A stretch of DNA of 41,223 nucleotides, taken from contig JANWHQ010000028.1 in assembly GCA_025450315.1 (NCBI GenBank), positions 1-41,223 on the forward strand, in the 5' to 3' direction. The translations under genes and the position numbers were made by a program. The notes under the pieces are model-generated. The model was not told where the DNA came from, did not search any database, and worked only from the letters and a program-made list of their open reading frames with translations. The stretch comes from Caulobacteraceae bacterium (GTDB lineage Bacteria; Pseudomonadota; Alphaproteobacteria; Caulobacterales; Caulobacteraceae). Shown one piece after another: positions 15,857 through 23,184 of the stretch (positions within the stretch are counted from its first letter, which is position 1; every line of letters begins with the position of its first letter).

Positions 15857-16162
15857 TCAGGGCTGGGGTTTGCGCCAGGCGCGGCGTTTCGGCGGGGGCT
15901 TCTTGTCGCCCTTGGCCTTGCCGACGATCTCCTTGAGCTTGACCACCTGCAGGGCCGACAGGGCCTGGCCGGGGGCGCCCTTCTCGGGATCGCCGAAGGC
16001 GCGGCCGTAGGTCTTCACCCGCTGCTCGACCGAGCCCAGGAACTCGCCTTCCCAGTCCGACAGCTCCACCCCCGCCCGCGCCGCGATGCGCTGGGCCTTG
16101 CGAAGCGCGTTCAGCGCCTGCCGCTTGGCCAGCTCTCTCGGATTGGGCGGGGTCCGCTTCAC
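15857..16162 (-). CDS. Small basic protein coupled to gapR, unknown function
   Basis: 101 residues from GTG 16162, which overlaps the gapR stop codon by four bases (GTGA), so it depends on gapR translation. The product starts [18 protein letters not shown] and is strongly basic, with predicted helices: [33 protein letters not shown], then [18 protein letters not shown], and a Lys/Arg/Pro tail ([15 protein letters not shown]) suited to nucleic acid binding. The DWEGEFL and [13 protein letters not shown] phrases look like a conserved core. I do not recognise a named family. Its coupling to a nucleoid protein suggests a DNA- or RNA-related role; this is inference. Confidence 0.78.
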   Translation of the reverse strand: MKRTPPNPRELAKRQALNALRKAQRIAARAGVELSDWEGEFLGSVEQRVKTYGRAFGDPEKGAPGQALSALQVVKLKEIVGKAKGDKKPPPKRRAWRKPQP

Positions 16163-16425
16163 CGCTCGCCGATGGCCGACAGGTAGAGGTCGAGCAGCGC
16201 CTCCTCCTCCTGCAGCTTGGCGCGGTCCTGCTTGCGGTAGCGGACCACCTTGCGGAGGATCTTGGTGTCGAAGCCGGTCCCCTTGGCCTCGGCGTAGACC
16301 TCCTTGAGGTCGGCGGCCACGTTGGCCTTGTCCTCCTCCAGACGCTCGATGCGCTCGATGATGCTCTTCAGCTGGCCCTGGGCGGTCCCGGACAGGACAT
16401 CGTTGGCGACGGCGGCGTCGGACAT
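16159..16425 (-). CDS. gapR: GapR, DUF2312 nucleoid-associated protein
   Basis: An 88-residue, highly conserved alphaproteobacterial DNA-binding protein. The segments [47 protein letters not shown] and [24 protein letters not shown] are close to Caulobacter GapR as I remember it. GapR is an oligomeric coiled-coil protein that encircles overtwisted DNA ahead of replication and transcription and stimulates topoisomerases. Length matches the family (about 89). ATG at 16425 has GGAG seven bases upstream. A promoter-like pair lies at 16490-16462. The downstream 101-residue ORF overlaps its stop. Confidence 0.95.
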   Translation of the reverse strand: MSDAAVANDVLSGTAQGQLKSIIERIERLEEDKANVAADLKEVYAEAKGTGFDTKILRKVVRYRKQDRAKLQEEEALLDLYLSAIGER

Positions 16426-16461
16426 GAAGCACTCCAGCTGCAGGGGAAACTCGCGGCCGAG

Positions 16462-16490
16462 ACCCTAGCGGGGAGCCGGGCGCGCCTCAA
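16462..16490 (-). promoter_or_regulatory. Possible gapR promoter
   Basis: On the minus strand TTGAGG (16490-16485), 15 bases, then GCTAGGGT (16469-16462), partly matching the Caulobacter housekeeping pattern. Transcription would start near 16455, about 30 bases before the gapR ATG. Confidence 0.35.
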
Positions 16491-16600
16491 CCGCGACGGA
16501 GCCGCGCGGCCCGATCATCCACCGGGGAATGGGGCCCCTCCTCTTCCGCGCATCCCGGCGGATGAGCGGGGGGGATGAGCGGGGGAAGCGGCGACGCGGA

Positions 16601-17062
16601 TCAGCCGATCATCGCAGCCAGGGCCGTGAGCTCGGCTTCCGGGGCGGTGCGGCCCCAGGCGAGGGCGGCGGCGATCATGGCGTCGGCGAGATCGGCGGGG
16701 CCGCCCTCCGGCGCGGGGGCCAGGCTCTCCAGGGTGTCCATCAAGAGCCGCTCGGCGGTGAACTCGGCCTTGCGGACCTCCACGCGCAGGGCCAGGCGGG
16801 CTTCGTCGGGGATCGGCGGGGCGGGACCCTTGAGGTGGCGGCGGGCGGCGCGCAGCGGCATGGTGGCGGCGCCCTCCCAGTGCTTGGCCAGGGCCGCGCC
16901 CTGCATCAGCAGCTCGGGCGGCAGCGCCCGCCCCTCGGCGGCGGCCCAGGCGGCCCACAGCAGATAGCCGACGCACTGGCCGTGGTAGTCCTGCAGGGTG
17001 ATCAGGGCCTCGTCCACCCCCGGACGGCCGTGGACCTCGACGGCCCAGTCCCAATAGCTCAT
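16601..17062 (-). CDS. TIGR02444 family protein
   Basis: 153 residues, starting MSYWDWAVEVHGRPGVDEALITLQD. The pattern of a short acidic N-terminus, YxxxGVxxALITLQD(Y)HGQCVGYLLW and a helical remainder fits the TIGR02444 (DUF2390-like) family, proteins of unknown function. The product is Ala-rich and likely all-helical. Its ATG overlaps the ubiX stop codon (ATGA at 17059-17062), so translation is coupled to ubiX. No catalytic motif is apparent. Confidence 0.82.
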   Translation of the reverse strand: MSYWDWAVEVHGRPGVDEALITLQDYHGQCVGYLLWAAWAAAEGRALPPELLMQGAALAKHWEGAATMPLRAARRHLKGPAPPIPDEARLALRVEVRKAEFTAERLLMDTLESLAPAPEGGPADLADAMIAAALAWGRTAPEAELTALAAMIG

Positions 17063-17661
17063 CGATCCTCTCCCGAGACCGGCCCCACATCCTGGCCCCA
17101 GCGGCGCACCGCGCGCCAGTCCAGGCCGAACAGGTCGAGCGCCCGGCCCACCGACTGGTCGACCATCTCCTGCACGCTGGTGAGGCCGGCGTAGAAGGCC
17201 GGCAGCGGCGGGGCGATGGTGGCGCCCATCTCCGCCAGCCGCACCATGGTGCGCAGGTGGCCGAGGTGGAACGGGGTCTCGCGGACCATCAGCACCAGCG
17301 GCCTCCGCTCCTTCAGCGCCACGTCGGCGGCGCGGGTGATCAGGTTGGCGGTCACCCCGGTGGCGATCTCGCTCATGGTGCGGATCGAGCAGGGCGCGAT
17401 CAGCATGCCCAGCGCCTTGAACGAGCCCGAGGCGATGGCCGCGCCCACGTCGCCCACCGGATAGGCGCAGGTGGCCCGCGCCGCGATGTCGGCGGGGCCG
17501 AGGCCGGCCTCCTGCTTCAGGGTCAGCGCCGCCGAGCGGCTCAGCACCAAGTGGCTCTCGACCTTCAGCTCGGACAGGGCGTGCAGCGCGCGCAGCCCAT
17601 AGGCCACTCCGGAGGCGCCGGTGACCCCCACGACCAGCCGTTCTGCTTGCGCCTCAGGCAT
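17059..17661 (-). CDS. ubiX: Flavin prenyltransferase UbiX
   Basis: Makes the prenylated FMN cofactor used by UbiD-type decarboxylases, and so serves ubiquinone synthesis. The 200-residue product has the family's FMN-binding start VVGVTGASGVAYGLRAL, the central PCSIRTMSEIATGVTANLITRAADV and the active-site region RPLVLMVRETPFHLGHLRTM. I take ATG 17661 (MPEAQAERLVVGV) since GGGGAA lies at good distance; an ATG at 17691 would add ten residues. No ubiD is in the window. The next gene, TIGR02444, overlaps by four bases. The divergent neighbour is the DUF465 gene. Confidence 0.95.
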   Translation of the reverse strand: MPEAQAERLVVGVTGASGVAYGLRALHALSELKVESHLVLSRSAALTLKQEAGLGPADIAARATCAYPVGDVGAAIASGSFKALGMLIAPCSIRTMSEIATGVTANLITRAADVALKERRPLVLMVRETPFHLGHLRTMVRLAEMGATIAPPLPAFYAGLTSVQEMVDQSVGRALDLFGLDWRAVRRWGQDVGPVSGEDR

Positions 17662-17754
17662 GAACCGTTCCCCGACCCGCCTGCAAGTCATTGTGAAATG
17701 ACGGGCGGCAAGCTTGGTGCTTAGCTCGGATCGTCAACAGCATGGAGTCGCAAC

Positions 17755-17928
17755 ATGGCCATCGAAGCCCGCATCCGTGAGTTGGACGCTCGTCATCGCA
17801 GCCTCGAGGAACTGATCGAGGACGAAGTGAGCCACCTCTCCTCGGATGACCTTCGGGTTCGAGAGCTGAAGCGACAGAAGCTCAGGCTCAAGGAAGAGAT
17901 GGAAGCCCTGCGCGCCCAGGCGCACTAG
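17755..17928 (+). CDS. YdcH-like DUF465 family small protein
   Basis: 57 residues (MAIEARIRELDARHRSLEEL and on, ending ALRAQAH), a short highly charged helical protein. The LxxRHxxLExxIxxE pattern in the first half and LKRQKLRLKEEMEAL in the second are diagnostic of DUF465, small proteins forming helical hairpins or coiled coils, function unknown. ATG at 17755 has GGAG seven bases upstream. An ATG at 17742 is in another frame. A GC-rich hairpin followed by six T lies after it. It is monocistronic, between ubiX (divergent) and trcR (convergent). Confidence 0.88.
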   Translation: MAIEARIRELDARHRSLEELIEDEVSHLSSDDLRVRELKRQKLRLKEEMEALRAQAH

Positions 17929-17956
17929 CAGGGCCCTCCCCGCCGCTCTTCCCCAG

Positions 17957-17999
17957 CGGCCGCCCGGCGAACGGACGGCCGGCGGTGGGACTCTTTTTT
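17957..17999 (+). terminator. Probable terminator after the DUF465 gene
   Basis: CGGCCG at 17957-17962 can pair with CGGCCG at 17976-17981, with additional GC pairing around it, followed within 13 bases by a run of six T (17994-17999). Pairing is imperfect. Confidence 0.4.
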
Positions 18000-18002
18000 C
18001 AC

Positions 18003-18139
18003 CGCTCATCCCGGCGAAGGCCGGGATCCAGGACAAGTGACGCAGGTGGTCCGGGACGAGTCGCGGCGGCGCGGCCCAGAACAATCCTGATGCGCGGCGC
18101 TGACCTGTCCTGGATCCCGGCCTTCGCCGGGATGAACGG
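18003..18139. repeat. Dispersed paired-hairpin repeat A, copy 4
   Basis: Arms at 18003-18040 and 18101-18139, inverted, with hairpin ATCCCGGC-GAAG-GCCGGGAT. The flanks show that the whole element is in the opposite orientation to copy 5: the left flank ACAAGTGACGCAG is the complement of the right flank of copy 5. It separates the convergent DUF465 and trcR genes. Confidence 0.85.
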
Positions 18140-18159
18140 GGTAGGGTGGAAGAGTCGCG

Positions 18160-18831
18160 CTAGGCTTCGGCGGCGTCTTCGTCGTCCTCGGCGGCTTCGA
18201 GGTCCTGGATCTCTTCCAGCGGCCCTTCCTCGGCGCCGGTCTCGGAGGCCGGCAGCAGGCTGGCGCCGTCGTCGACCTTGCCCTTCCTGGCGTCTTCCCG
18301 GGCCCGCTTCTCGGCGGCGCGGCGGACGATGGCGTCCAGCTCGAGCTGGGTGGAGAGGCCCAGGGTCACCGGGTCGACCGGCTTGATGTTGGCCGAGTTC
18401 CAGTGGGTGCGGTTGCGCACCTGGTCGATGGTGGCCTTGGTGGTGCCGAGCAGCTTGGCGACCTGGCTGTCGGGCACCTCGGGGTGGTTGCGCAGGAACC
18501 AGGCGATGGCGTCCGGCCGGTCCTGGCGGCGCGACACGGGGGTGTAGCGCGGCGCCTTCTTGGCCGGCTTCAAGAGCTCGGCGTGGCGGCTCTTCTGCGC
18601 CTTCATCCGGTACTTGGGATTGGCGCCCGCGCGGTCGAGCTCCTCGCGGGTGAGCTGGCCGTTGGCGATGGGGTCGGCGCCGCGGATGTCGCGGGCGACC
18701 TCGCCGTCGGCGATGCCCTTCACCTCGAGCGGGTGCAGGCCGCAGAAGTCGGCGATCTGCTCGAAGGTCAGGGAGGTGTTGTCGACGAGCCAGACAGCCG
18801 TCGCCTTGGGCATGAGGATTTGGTCGGCCAT
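18160..18831 (-). CDS. trcR: TrcR-like cell cycle regulator (DUF1013)
   Basis: A 223-residue DNA-binding protein found throughout alphaproteobacteria. It begins MADQILMPKATAVWLVDNTSLTFEQIADFCGLHPLEVKGIADGE, a helix-turn-helix-like region, and has a second such region (PEVPDSQVAKLLGTTKATIDQVRNRTHWN) after a basic linker (YRMKAQKSRHAELLKPAKKAPRY). The C-terminus is acidic (LEEIQDLEAAEDDEDAAEA). Pfam names the family TrcR, cell cycle transcriptional regulator. ATG 18831 is chosen by homology; the open frame to 18939 runs through the promoter. A hairpin with a GAAA loop lies in the leader (18880-18859) and a promoter-like pair at 18917-18894. Confidence 0.9.
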   Translation of the reverse strand: MADQILMPKATAVWLVDNTSLTFEQIADFCGLHPLEVKGIADGEVARDIRGADPIANGQLTREELDRAGANPKYRMKAQKSRHAELLKPAKKAPRYTPVSRRQDRPDAIAWFLRNHPEVPDSQVAKLLGTTKATIDQVRNRTHWNSANIKPVDPVTLGLSTQLELDAIVRRAAEKRAREDARKGKVDDGASLLPASETGAEEGPLEEIQDLEAAEDDEDAAEA

Positions 18832-18858
18832 GAAGAGTCTCGGTCTCTGAAACGACGG

Positions 18859-18880
18859 CGCCCGGCCTTTCGGCCGGGCG
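18859..18880 (-). promoter_or_regulatory. GNRA-capped hairpin in the trcR leader
   Basis: In the transcript, CGCCCGGCC and GGCCGGGCG form a perfect nine-base-pair stem closed by a GAAA tetraloop. It lies 28 bases upstream of the trcR ATG and would be within a few bases of the 5' end if the predicted promoter is right. It may stabilise the mRNA. Confidence 0.55.
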
Positions 18881-18893
18881 GGTGTAGGGTCAG

Positions 18894-18917
18894 GATATAG
18901 GCCGGTCCGCCGCAAAA
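18894..18917 (-). promoter_or_regulatory. Possible trcR promoter
   Basis: CCTATATC on the minus strand (18901-18894) differs from GCTANAWC only in its first base. TTTTGC (18917-18912) ten bases upstream could be a weak -35. The start point would be near 18887. Confidence 0.35.
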
Positions 18918-18971
18918 GGGAACGCGGCATTGCGGCCATGGGCCGGAGACTCCGGCTGAAGGGGGACGAGG

Positions 18972-19436
18972 ATGCCGAGAACAGGCCTGTTGCTGCTGTT
19001 GCCGCTGTTGGCGGCGGCCCCGCCGGCGGGGGCCCAGACCACGGGCGATGCCCGGCGGTTCGTCACCGGGCTCTATGACGCCTACGCCCATTCCGAGCCC
19101 GACTACGCCGGCCGCCAGGCCCGGCAAGTGTTCTCGCCCAGGCTCCTGGCGCTGATGCGGCGCGACGCCCGGCGCGCCCACGGCGAGGTGGGGGCGCTGG
19201 ACGGCGATCCGATCTGCGACTGCCAGGACCCGGCCGGCCTGCAGCCGACCTGGGTGGGGATCGACCGCGCCACGCCCGGCCACGTCACCGCGCGGGTGGA
19301 GCTGAAGTTCCCCGACGGGCGCGAGGTGATCACGCTCGACCTCGTCCCGGTGCGCGGCCAATGGCGCGTCGACGACGTGCACAGCCCCAGCACGCCGAGC
19401 CTGGTGAAGCTGCTGGACGCGCCGCCGGGGAGCTAG
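18972..19436 (+). CDS. Exported DUF3828-like protein
   Basis: 154 residues with a signal peptide (MPRTGLLLLLPLLAAAPPAG, cleavage near AGA-QT). The mature start TGDARRFVTGLYDAYAHSE, the phrase FSPRLLALMRRDAR, and the closing VPVRGQWRVDDVHSPSTPSLVKLL fit the DUF3828 pattern, a small SnoaL/NTF2-like fold in periplasmic proteins of unknown function. A CDCQD motif lies in the middle. It is divergent from trcR and convergent with the NAT gene; repeat A copy 5 starts 17 bases after the stop codon. Confidence 0.82.
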   Translation: MPRTGLLLLLPLLAAAPPAGAQTTGDARRFVTGLYDAYAHSEPDYAGRQARQVFSPRLLALMRRDARRAHGEVGALDGDPICDCQDPAGLQPTWVGIDRATPGHVTARVELKFPDGREVITLDLVPVRGQWRVDDVHSPSTPSLVKLLDAPPGS

Positions 19437-19453
19437 GGGGCCGCCCCCTCCCC

Positions 19454-19598
19454 CGCTCGTCCCGGCGAAGGCCGGGATCCAGGACAGGTCAGCGCCGTGC
19501 GGGCCGCGCGGCAGGAAGGGCGCGACCGCGAGGCTGTGGGCTTTCCGGAACCATCTGCGTCACTTGTCCTGGATCCCGGCCTTCGCCGGGATGAGCGG
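19454..19598. repeat. Dispersed paired-hairpin repeat A, copy 5
   Basis: Arms at 19454-19490 and 19561-19598, inverted, with a 70-base spacer. Inner flanks are shared with copy 4 in reverse. It occupies the space between the convergent DUF3828 and NAT genes. Confidence 0.85.
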
Positions 19599-19614
19599 AG
19601 CAATGTTGTTCGGC

Positions 19615-20436
19615 CTAAGCCGCCGGCCCCGACAGCTTGGCGAAGGCCTGGGCGGCTTCCTCGGCCGAGACGTCCAGGCCGAAGTCGCGGGTCAGGGTCT
19701 GGTGCAGCTCGGCCGCCGAGGCCAGGGTGCGCTGCTCGGTGCGGCCGTCGGCGAAATAGGTGGTGAGGCCGGTGTCCATGAGGCTCAGCCGCCGCCCCTC
19801 CGGCGCCAGGGAGGCCATCAGGCCGGTGGTGAAGCGCGAGGCCGGCCAGGTGGAGGTGAACCAGTTGCCCACCTCGTAGTCGGCAAGGACGCGCGGCTCG
19901 AAATTGAAGCGGTAGAGGGCGGCCCAGCGGTCGGGCAGGCGCATCTGCAGCTCCAGGCCCCCGTCCCGGTCGACCAGCCGATAGAGGCCGTGGGGCGTGG
20001 CCTGCTCGGGGCCGGCCTCGAGCCGCAGGGGCGCGGTCGGGCTCTGGCCGCCGAAGCCGACGTCGCAGAGGAAGTCGCCCTCGGGCAGCTCGACCTTCAG
20101 CAGCATGTGGGTGAGCGGGCCCAGGGGCGCGTCCTCGGGCGCCATCCAGCGCACGCGCGCGGCCAGGGGCGTGACCTGGAAGCCCAGCTGGGTCAGCACC
20201 CGCCACAAGACGCCGTTCTGCTCGAAGCAGTAGCCGCCGCGCCGGCGCGCCAGGAGCTTGGCCTGGAGCGAGGCGGCGTCGAGGTTCACCCGCCGCCCGA
20301 GCAGCGGATCCAGGCATTCGAAGGGGATGGCGGCCGGATGGGCCCGCTGCAGCGCCGCCAGCAGCTCGAAACCCGCTGCGCGCGGGCCGCCATAGCCGAT
20401 GCGCGCGAAATAGGTCTCCAGATCGATCTCGCCCAC
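19615..20436 (-). CDS. Arylamine N-acetyltransferase
   Basis: Transfers acetyl groups from acetyl-CoA to arylamines and hydrazines. The 273-residue protein has the full Cys-His-Asp triad: Cys70 in RRGGYCFEQN, His110 in PLTHMLLKV, Asp125 in CDVGFGG. The N-terminal PFECLDPLLGRRVNLD and the middle NFEPRVLADYEVGNWFTST (in many NATs DYxxxNxxxSTxPxSxF) are standard. Length is normal. It starts with GTG at 20436, with AGGAGG six bases upstream; that site overlaps the stop codon of the preceding membrane protein, and the spacing of 10 bases indicates an operon with it and apt. The native substrate is unknown. Confidence 0.94.
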   Translation of the reverse strand: MGEIDLETYFARIGYGGPRAAGFELLAALQRAHPAAIPFECLDPLLGRRVNLDAASLQAKLLARRRGGYCFEQNGVLWRVLTQLGFQVTPLAARVRWMAPEDAPLGPLTHMLLKVELPEGDFLCDVGFGGQSPTAPLRLEAGPEQATPHGLYRLVDRDGGLELQMRLPDRWAALYRFNFEPRVLADYEVGNWFTSTWPASRFTTGLMASLAPEGRRLSLMDTGLTTYFADGRTEQRTLASAAELHQTLTRDFGLDVSAEEAAQAFAKLSGPAA

Positions 20437-20446
20437 GCCTCGCCTC

Positions 20447-20920
20447 CTAGCCTTCCTGCTCGATGACCGCCCGCACCTCGGGGCGCCGCTCCAGCACCCG
20501 CACCAGGAGGGCCTGGGCGAACAGCACCCCGATGCCGGCCGCGTAGCCGGCGAACACCCCCGCCGGATAGACCCCGCCGTGGGCGACGCCGGAAACCTGC
20601 AGGTAGATGAACACCGCCGCGAAGGCGAGCATCCCCAGGCCCGACAGGATCGACACCGGGCTCTGGCCGAAGCCGGCCTTGAAGCTCATCCAGACGTAGC
20701 GGACCAGCAGGCGCCGCACGGGCCCGATCAGGATCGGCAGCAGGAACGACAGGCCCAGGAACAGCGAGGGCGCCGCCAGGATCCACAGCAGCTTGGCCGA
20801 GGCGGTCCCGGGCAGCACCCGCCAGGCGTGCAGCACGGCGCCGGCATAGACCAGGCTGGCGAAGGCGCAGGCGCAGTCCTCGGTCCGCTTGAACGCGCGC
20901 CAGGCCCGGGTGTGGGTCAT
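20447..20920 (-). CDS. Membrane protein of unknown function
   Basis: 157 residues with four to five hydrophobic segments (for example LLWILAAPSLFLGLSFLLPILIG, ILSGLGMLAFAAVFIYLQVSG and GVFAGYAAGIGVLFAQALLV), separated by short charged loops. ATG 20920 (MTHTRAWRAFKRTED) has GAGGAGG about six bases upstream, so the start at 20956 is not needed. No family recognised. It is the middle gene of an apt / this / NAT run, 71 bases after apt and 10 before NAT. Confidence 0.78.
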   Translation of the reverse strand: MTHTRAWRAFKRTEDCACAFASLVYAGAVLHAWRVLPGTASAKLLWILAAPSLFLGLSFLLPILIGPVRRLLVRYVWMSFKAGFGQSPVSILSGLGMLAFAAVFIYLQVSGVAHGGVYPAGVFAGYAAGIGVLFAQALLVRVLERRPEVRAVIEQEG

Positions 20921-20931
20921 CGCCGCCTCCT

Positions 20932-20990
20932 CGCCGTCTTCGCCCCCAAGGGGCAAGATAGGCGCCGGGTCCGGCGGCCGGAAGACGGCG
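20932..20990 (-). repeat. Intercistronic inverted repeat between apt and the membrane protein gene
   Basis: CGCCGTCTTC at 20932-20941 and its exact complement at 20981-20990 enclose 39 bases with smaller GC-rich hairpins. No T tract. It could slow decay or attenuate transcription from apt into the downstream genes. Confidence 0.45.
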
Positions 20991-20991
20991 C

Positions 20992-21519
20992 TCAGTGGCC
21001 TTCGAAGGCGATCAGGGTCTGGACCGGCACGCCGGCCGCGCGCAGCCGGTCCGCGCCGCCCAGCTCGGGCAGGTCGATGACGAAGCCGGCGGCGACCACC
21101 TCGGCGCCGGCCTTGCGCAGCAGTTCCAGCGCCGCCAGCGCGGTGCCGCCGGTGGCGATCAGGTCGTCGATCAGCATCACCTTCTCGCCCGCCTGGCAGG
21201 CGTCGACGTGCATCTCGATGGTGTCGGTCCCGTACTCAAGGGCGTAGTCGGCCGAGAGGGTCTTGTGCGGCAGCTTGCCCTTCTTGCGCAGGGGCACGAA
21301 CCCGACCGAGAGCTGGTGGGCCACCGCGCCGCCCAGGATGAAGCCGCGCGCCTCGATGCCGGCCACCTTGTCGATCTTGCGGCCGGCGAAGGGCTGGACC
21401 AGCTCGTCCACCGCCCGCCGGAACGCCCGCGGGTCGCCCAGCAGGGTGGTGATGTCGCGGAACATGATCCCGGGCTTGGGATGGTCCGCAATGGTGCGGA
21501 TCGCGGTCTTCAGGTCCAT
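20992..21519 (-). CDS. apt: Adenine phosphoribosyltransferase
   Basis: Salvages adenine with PRPP to give AMP. The 175-residue protein starts [27 protein letters not shown], the classic Apt beginning, has [17 protein letters not shown], and the PRPP-binding motif [14 protein letters not shown] at residues 114-127. GGAGGGG six bases before the ATG fixes the start. With mtnP 2 kb away (separate transcript), the cell can recycle adenine released from methylthioadenosine through this enzyme. Confidence 0.97.
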   Translation of the reverse strand: MDLKTAIRTIADHPKPGIMFRDITTLLGDPRAFRRAVDELVQPFAGRKIDKVAGIEARGFILGGAVAHQLSVGFVPLRKKGKLPHKTLSADYALEYGTDTIEMHVDACQAGEKVMLIDDLIATGGTALAALELLRKAGAEVVAAGFVIDLPELGGADRLRAAGVPVQTLIAFEGH

Positions 21520-21592
21520 GCGCGCCCCTCCGGTTGCCGGGCAGGCTTAGCAGCCCAGGCGGCGCGATGGCGAGGCGCCAGACGCTTATGAC

Positions 21593-21618
21593 TTGACATT
21601 GTGCGCCGCAGCAACGAT
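21593..21618 (+). promoter_or_regulatory. Possible promoter for the DEAD-box helicase gene
   Basis: TTGACA at 21593-21598, 12 bases, then GCAACGAT at 21611-21618 (a partial match to GCTANAWC). It lies in the divergent gap from apt. The leader before the TTG start would be about 185 bases. Confidence 0.35.
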
Positions 21619-21810
21619 GTAGGAGCCGCGCCCCCGGGCGCTATCGGTGCTCCAGCGCGTGTGGGGCGGATCTTCCGCCCCGACCTGTCGAGCCCCCCGA
21701 AGCGGTACATCCGATCGCCGTCACGCGCGGCGCTTCCCACAAAGACGATGGTGATCGCGGCGCGCCAGAGGGCGCTCAGCCGCCGTTCGCGCATATACGA
21801 AAGACTCCCC

Positions 21811-23172
21811 TTGACTCAATTTTCCGAACTCGGCCTCGCCAAGCCGCTCCTGAAAGCCTTGGCCGCCGAAGGCTATGAAACCCCGACGCCGATCCAGGCC
21901 CAGGCCATCCCCTCGGTGATGGAGGGCCGCGACCTCTTGGGCATCGCCCAGACCGGCACCGGCAAGACCGCCGCCTTCGCCCTGCCCATCCTGCACCGGC
22001 TGGCGGAAGACCGCCGCCCGGCGCCGCGCCGCGGCTGCCGCGTGCTGGTGCTGAGCCCCACGCGCGAGCTGGCGTCCCAGATCGCCGAAAGCTTCCGCAC
22101 CTATGGCGCGGGCCTCGGCATGACCGTGGCGGTGGTGTTCGGCGGCGCCAAGTACGGCCCGCAGATCAAGGCCCTGGCCGCCGGCGTCGACGTGCTGGTG
22201 GCCACCCCCGGCCGGCTGATCGACCACCTGGGCGAAAAGTACGCCAAGCTCGACCAGACCGAGGTGTTCGTGCTGGACGAGGCCGACCAGATGCTCGACC
22301 TGGGCTTCCTGCAGCCGATCCGCCGGATCGTGTCGCACCTGCCCAAGGAACGGCAGAACCTGTTCTTCTCGGCCACCATGCCCAGCGAGATCGGCAAGCT
22401 GGCCGGCGAGCTGCTGAAGGATCCGGTGAAGGTCTCCGTCGCGCCCTCCGCCACCACGGTGGAGAAGGTGAAGCAGAGCCTGATCTTCGTGGAAACTTCC
22501 AGGAAGCGCGCCTTGCTGGCCGACCTGTTCGCCGATCCGAAGTTCACCCGCGCCATCGTCTTCACCCGCACCAAGCGGGGCGCCGACCGGGTGGCCAAGT
22601 CCCTGGAAGGCGCCGGCGTCTCCGCCGCGGCCATCCACGGCGACAAGACCCAGGGCCAGCGCGAGCGGGCGCTGGCCTCGTTCAAGGCCGGCCAGTGCCG
22701 CGCCCTGGTGGCCACCGACATCGCCGCGCGCGGCATCGACGTCGACAGCGTCAGCCACGTGATCCAGTTCGAGCTGCCGAACGTCCCGGAGGCCTATGTG
22801 CACCGGATCGGCCGCACGGCCCGCGCCGGCGCGTCCGGCGAGGCGATCAGCTTCTGCGCGGACGACGAGCGCTCCCTGCTGCGCGACATCCAGAAGGTGA
22901 CCCGCCAGACCATCCCGACCTTCGATCGGCGCAACGACCGGGCGCTGGGCGCCATGGTGGCGGTGGAGGCCCAGCTCGACGGCGAGCGCAAGCCGTCCTC
23001 GCCCCAGCCCAAGCCGCAGCACGCCAGGGGCCAGCCCTCGGGCCAGCCGCACCGGCAGCGCAACCGCCGCCGCCCCGGCAACGACCAGAAGCAGCGCCCG
23101 GCCGCCCCGGCCCACGACGGCCAGCGCCGCGCCGGCTCGCAGACCCGCAGCTGGTCGCCGATCGAGGCGTAG
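21811..23172 (+). CDS. DEAD-box ATP-dependent RNA helicase, RhlE-like
   Basis: An ATP-driven RNA remodeller for ribosome assembly or mRNA turnover. From TTG 21811 the product has 453 residues: Q motif PTPIQAQAIP, Walker A AQTGTGKT (46-53), PTRELA, TPGR, DEAD (156-159), SAT (187-189), then TDIAARGIDVD and HRIGRTARAG of the second RecA domain. A basic Gln/Pro/Arg-rich tail of about 70 residues follows, typical of RhlE. MTQFSELGLAKPLLKAL is the usual beginning, hence the TTG choice; an ATG at 21748 is the in-frame alternative. The ribosome binding site is weak. The gene is convergent with mtnP. Confidence 0.93.
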   Translation: MTQFSELGLAKPLLKALAAEGYETPTPIQAQAIPSVMEGRDLLGIAQTGTGKTAAFALPILHRLAEDRRPAPRRGCRVLVLSPTRELASQIAESFRTYGAGLGMTVAVVFGGAKYGPQIKALAAGVDVLVATPGRLIDHLGEKYAKLDQTEVFVLDEADQMLDLGFLQPIRRIVSHLPKERQNLFFSATMPSEIGKLAGELLKDPVKVSVAPSATTVEKVKQSLIFVETSRKRALLADLFADPKFTRAIVFTRTKRGADRVAKSLEGAGVSAAAIHGDKTQGQRERALASFKAGQCRALVATDIAARGIDVDSVSHVIQFELPNVPEAYVHRIGRTARAGASGEAISFCADDERSLLRDIQKVTRQTIPTFDRRNDRALGAMVAVEAQLDGERKPSSPQPKPQHARGQPSGQPHRQRNRRRPGNDQKQRPAAPAHDGQRRAGSQTRSWSPIEA

Positions 23173-23184
23173 CTCTGCGCTCCT

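Noticed and set aside
16545..16590. A further repeat A copy after the TIGR02444 gene
   Set aside because: Only fragments (GCATCCCGGCGGATGAGCGG and a second GGATGAGCGG) are present; no second arm, so it is at most a remnant.
18003..18139. Repeat A copies as simple rho-independent terminators
   Set aside because: They lack T runs after the stems, and the paired, 130-170 base structure with shared centres fits a dispersed element better.
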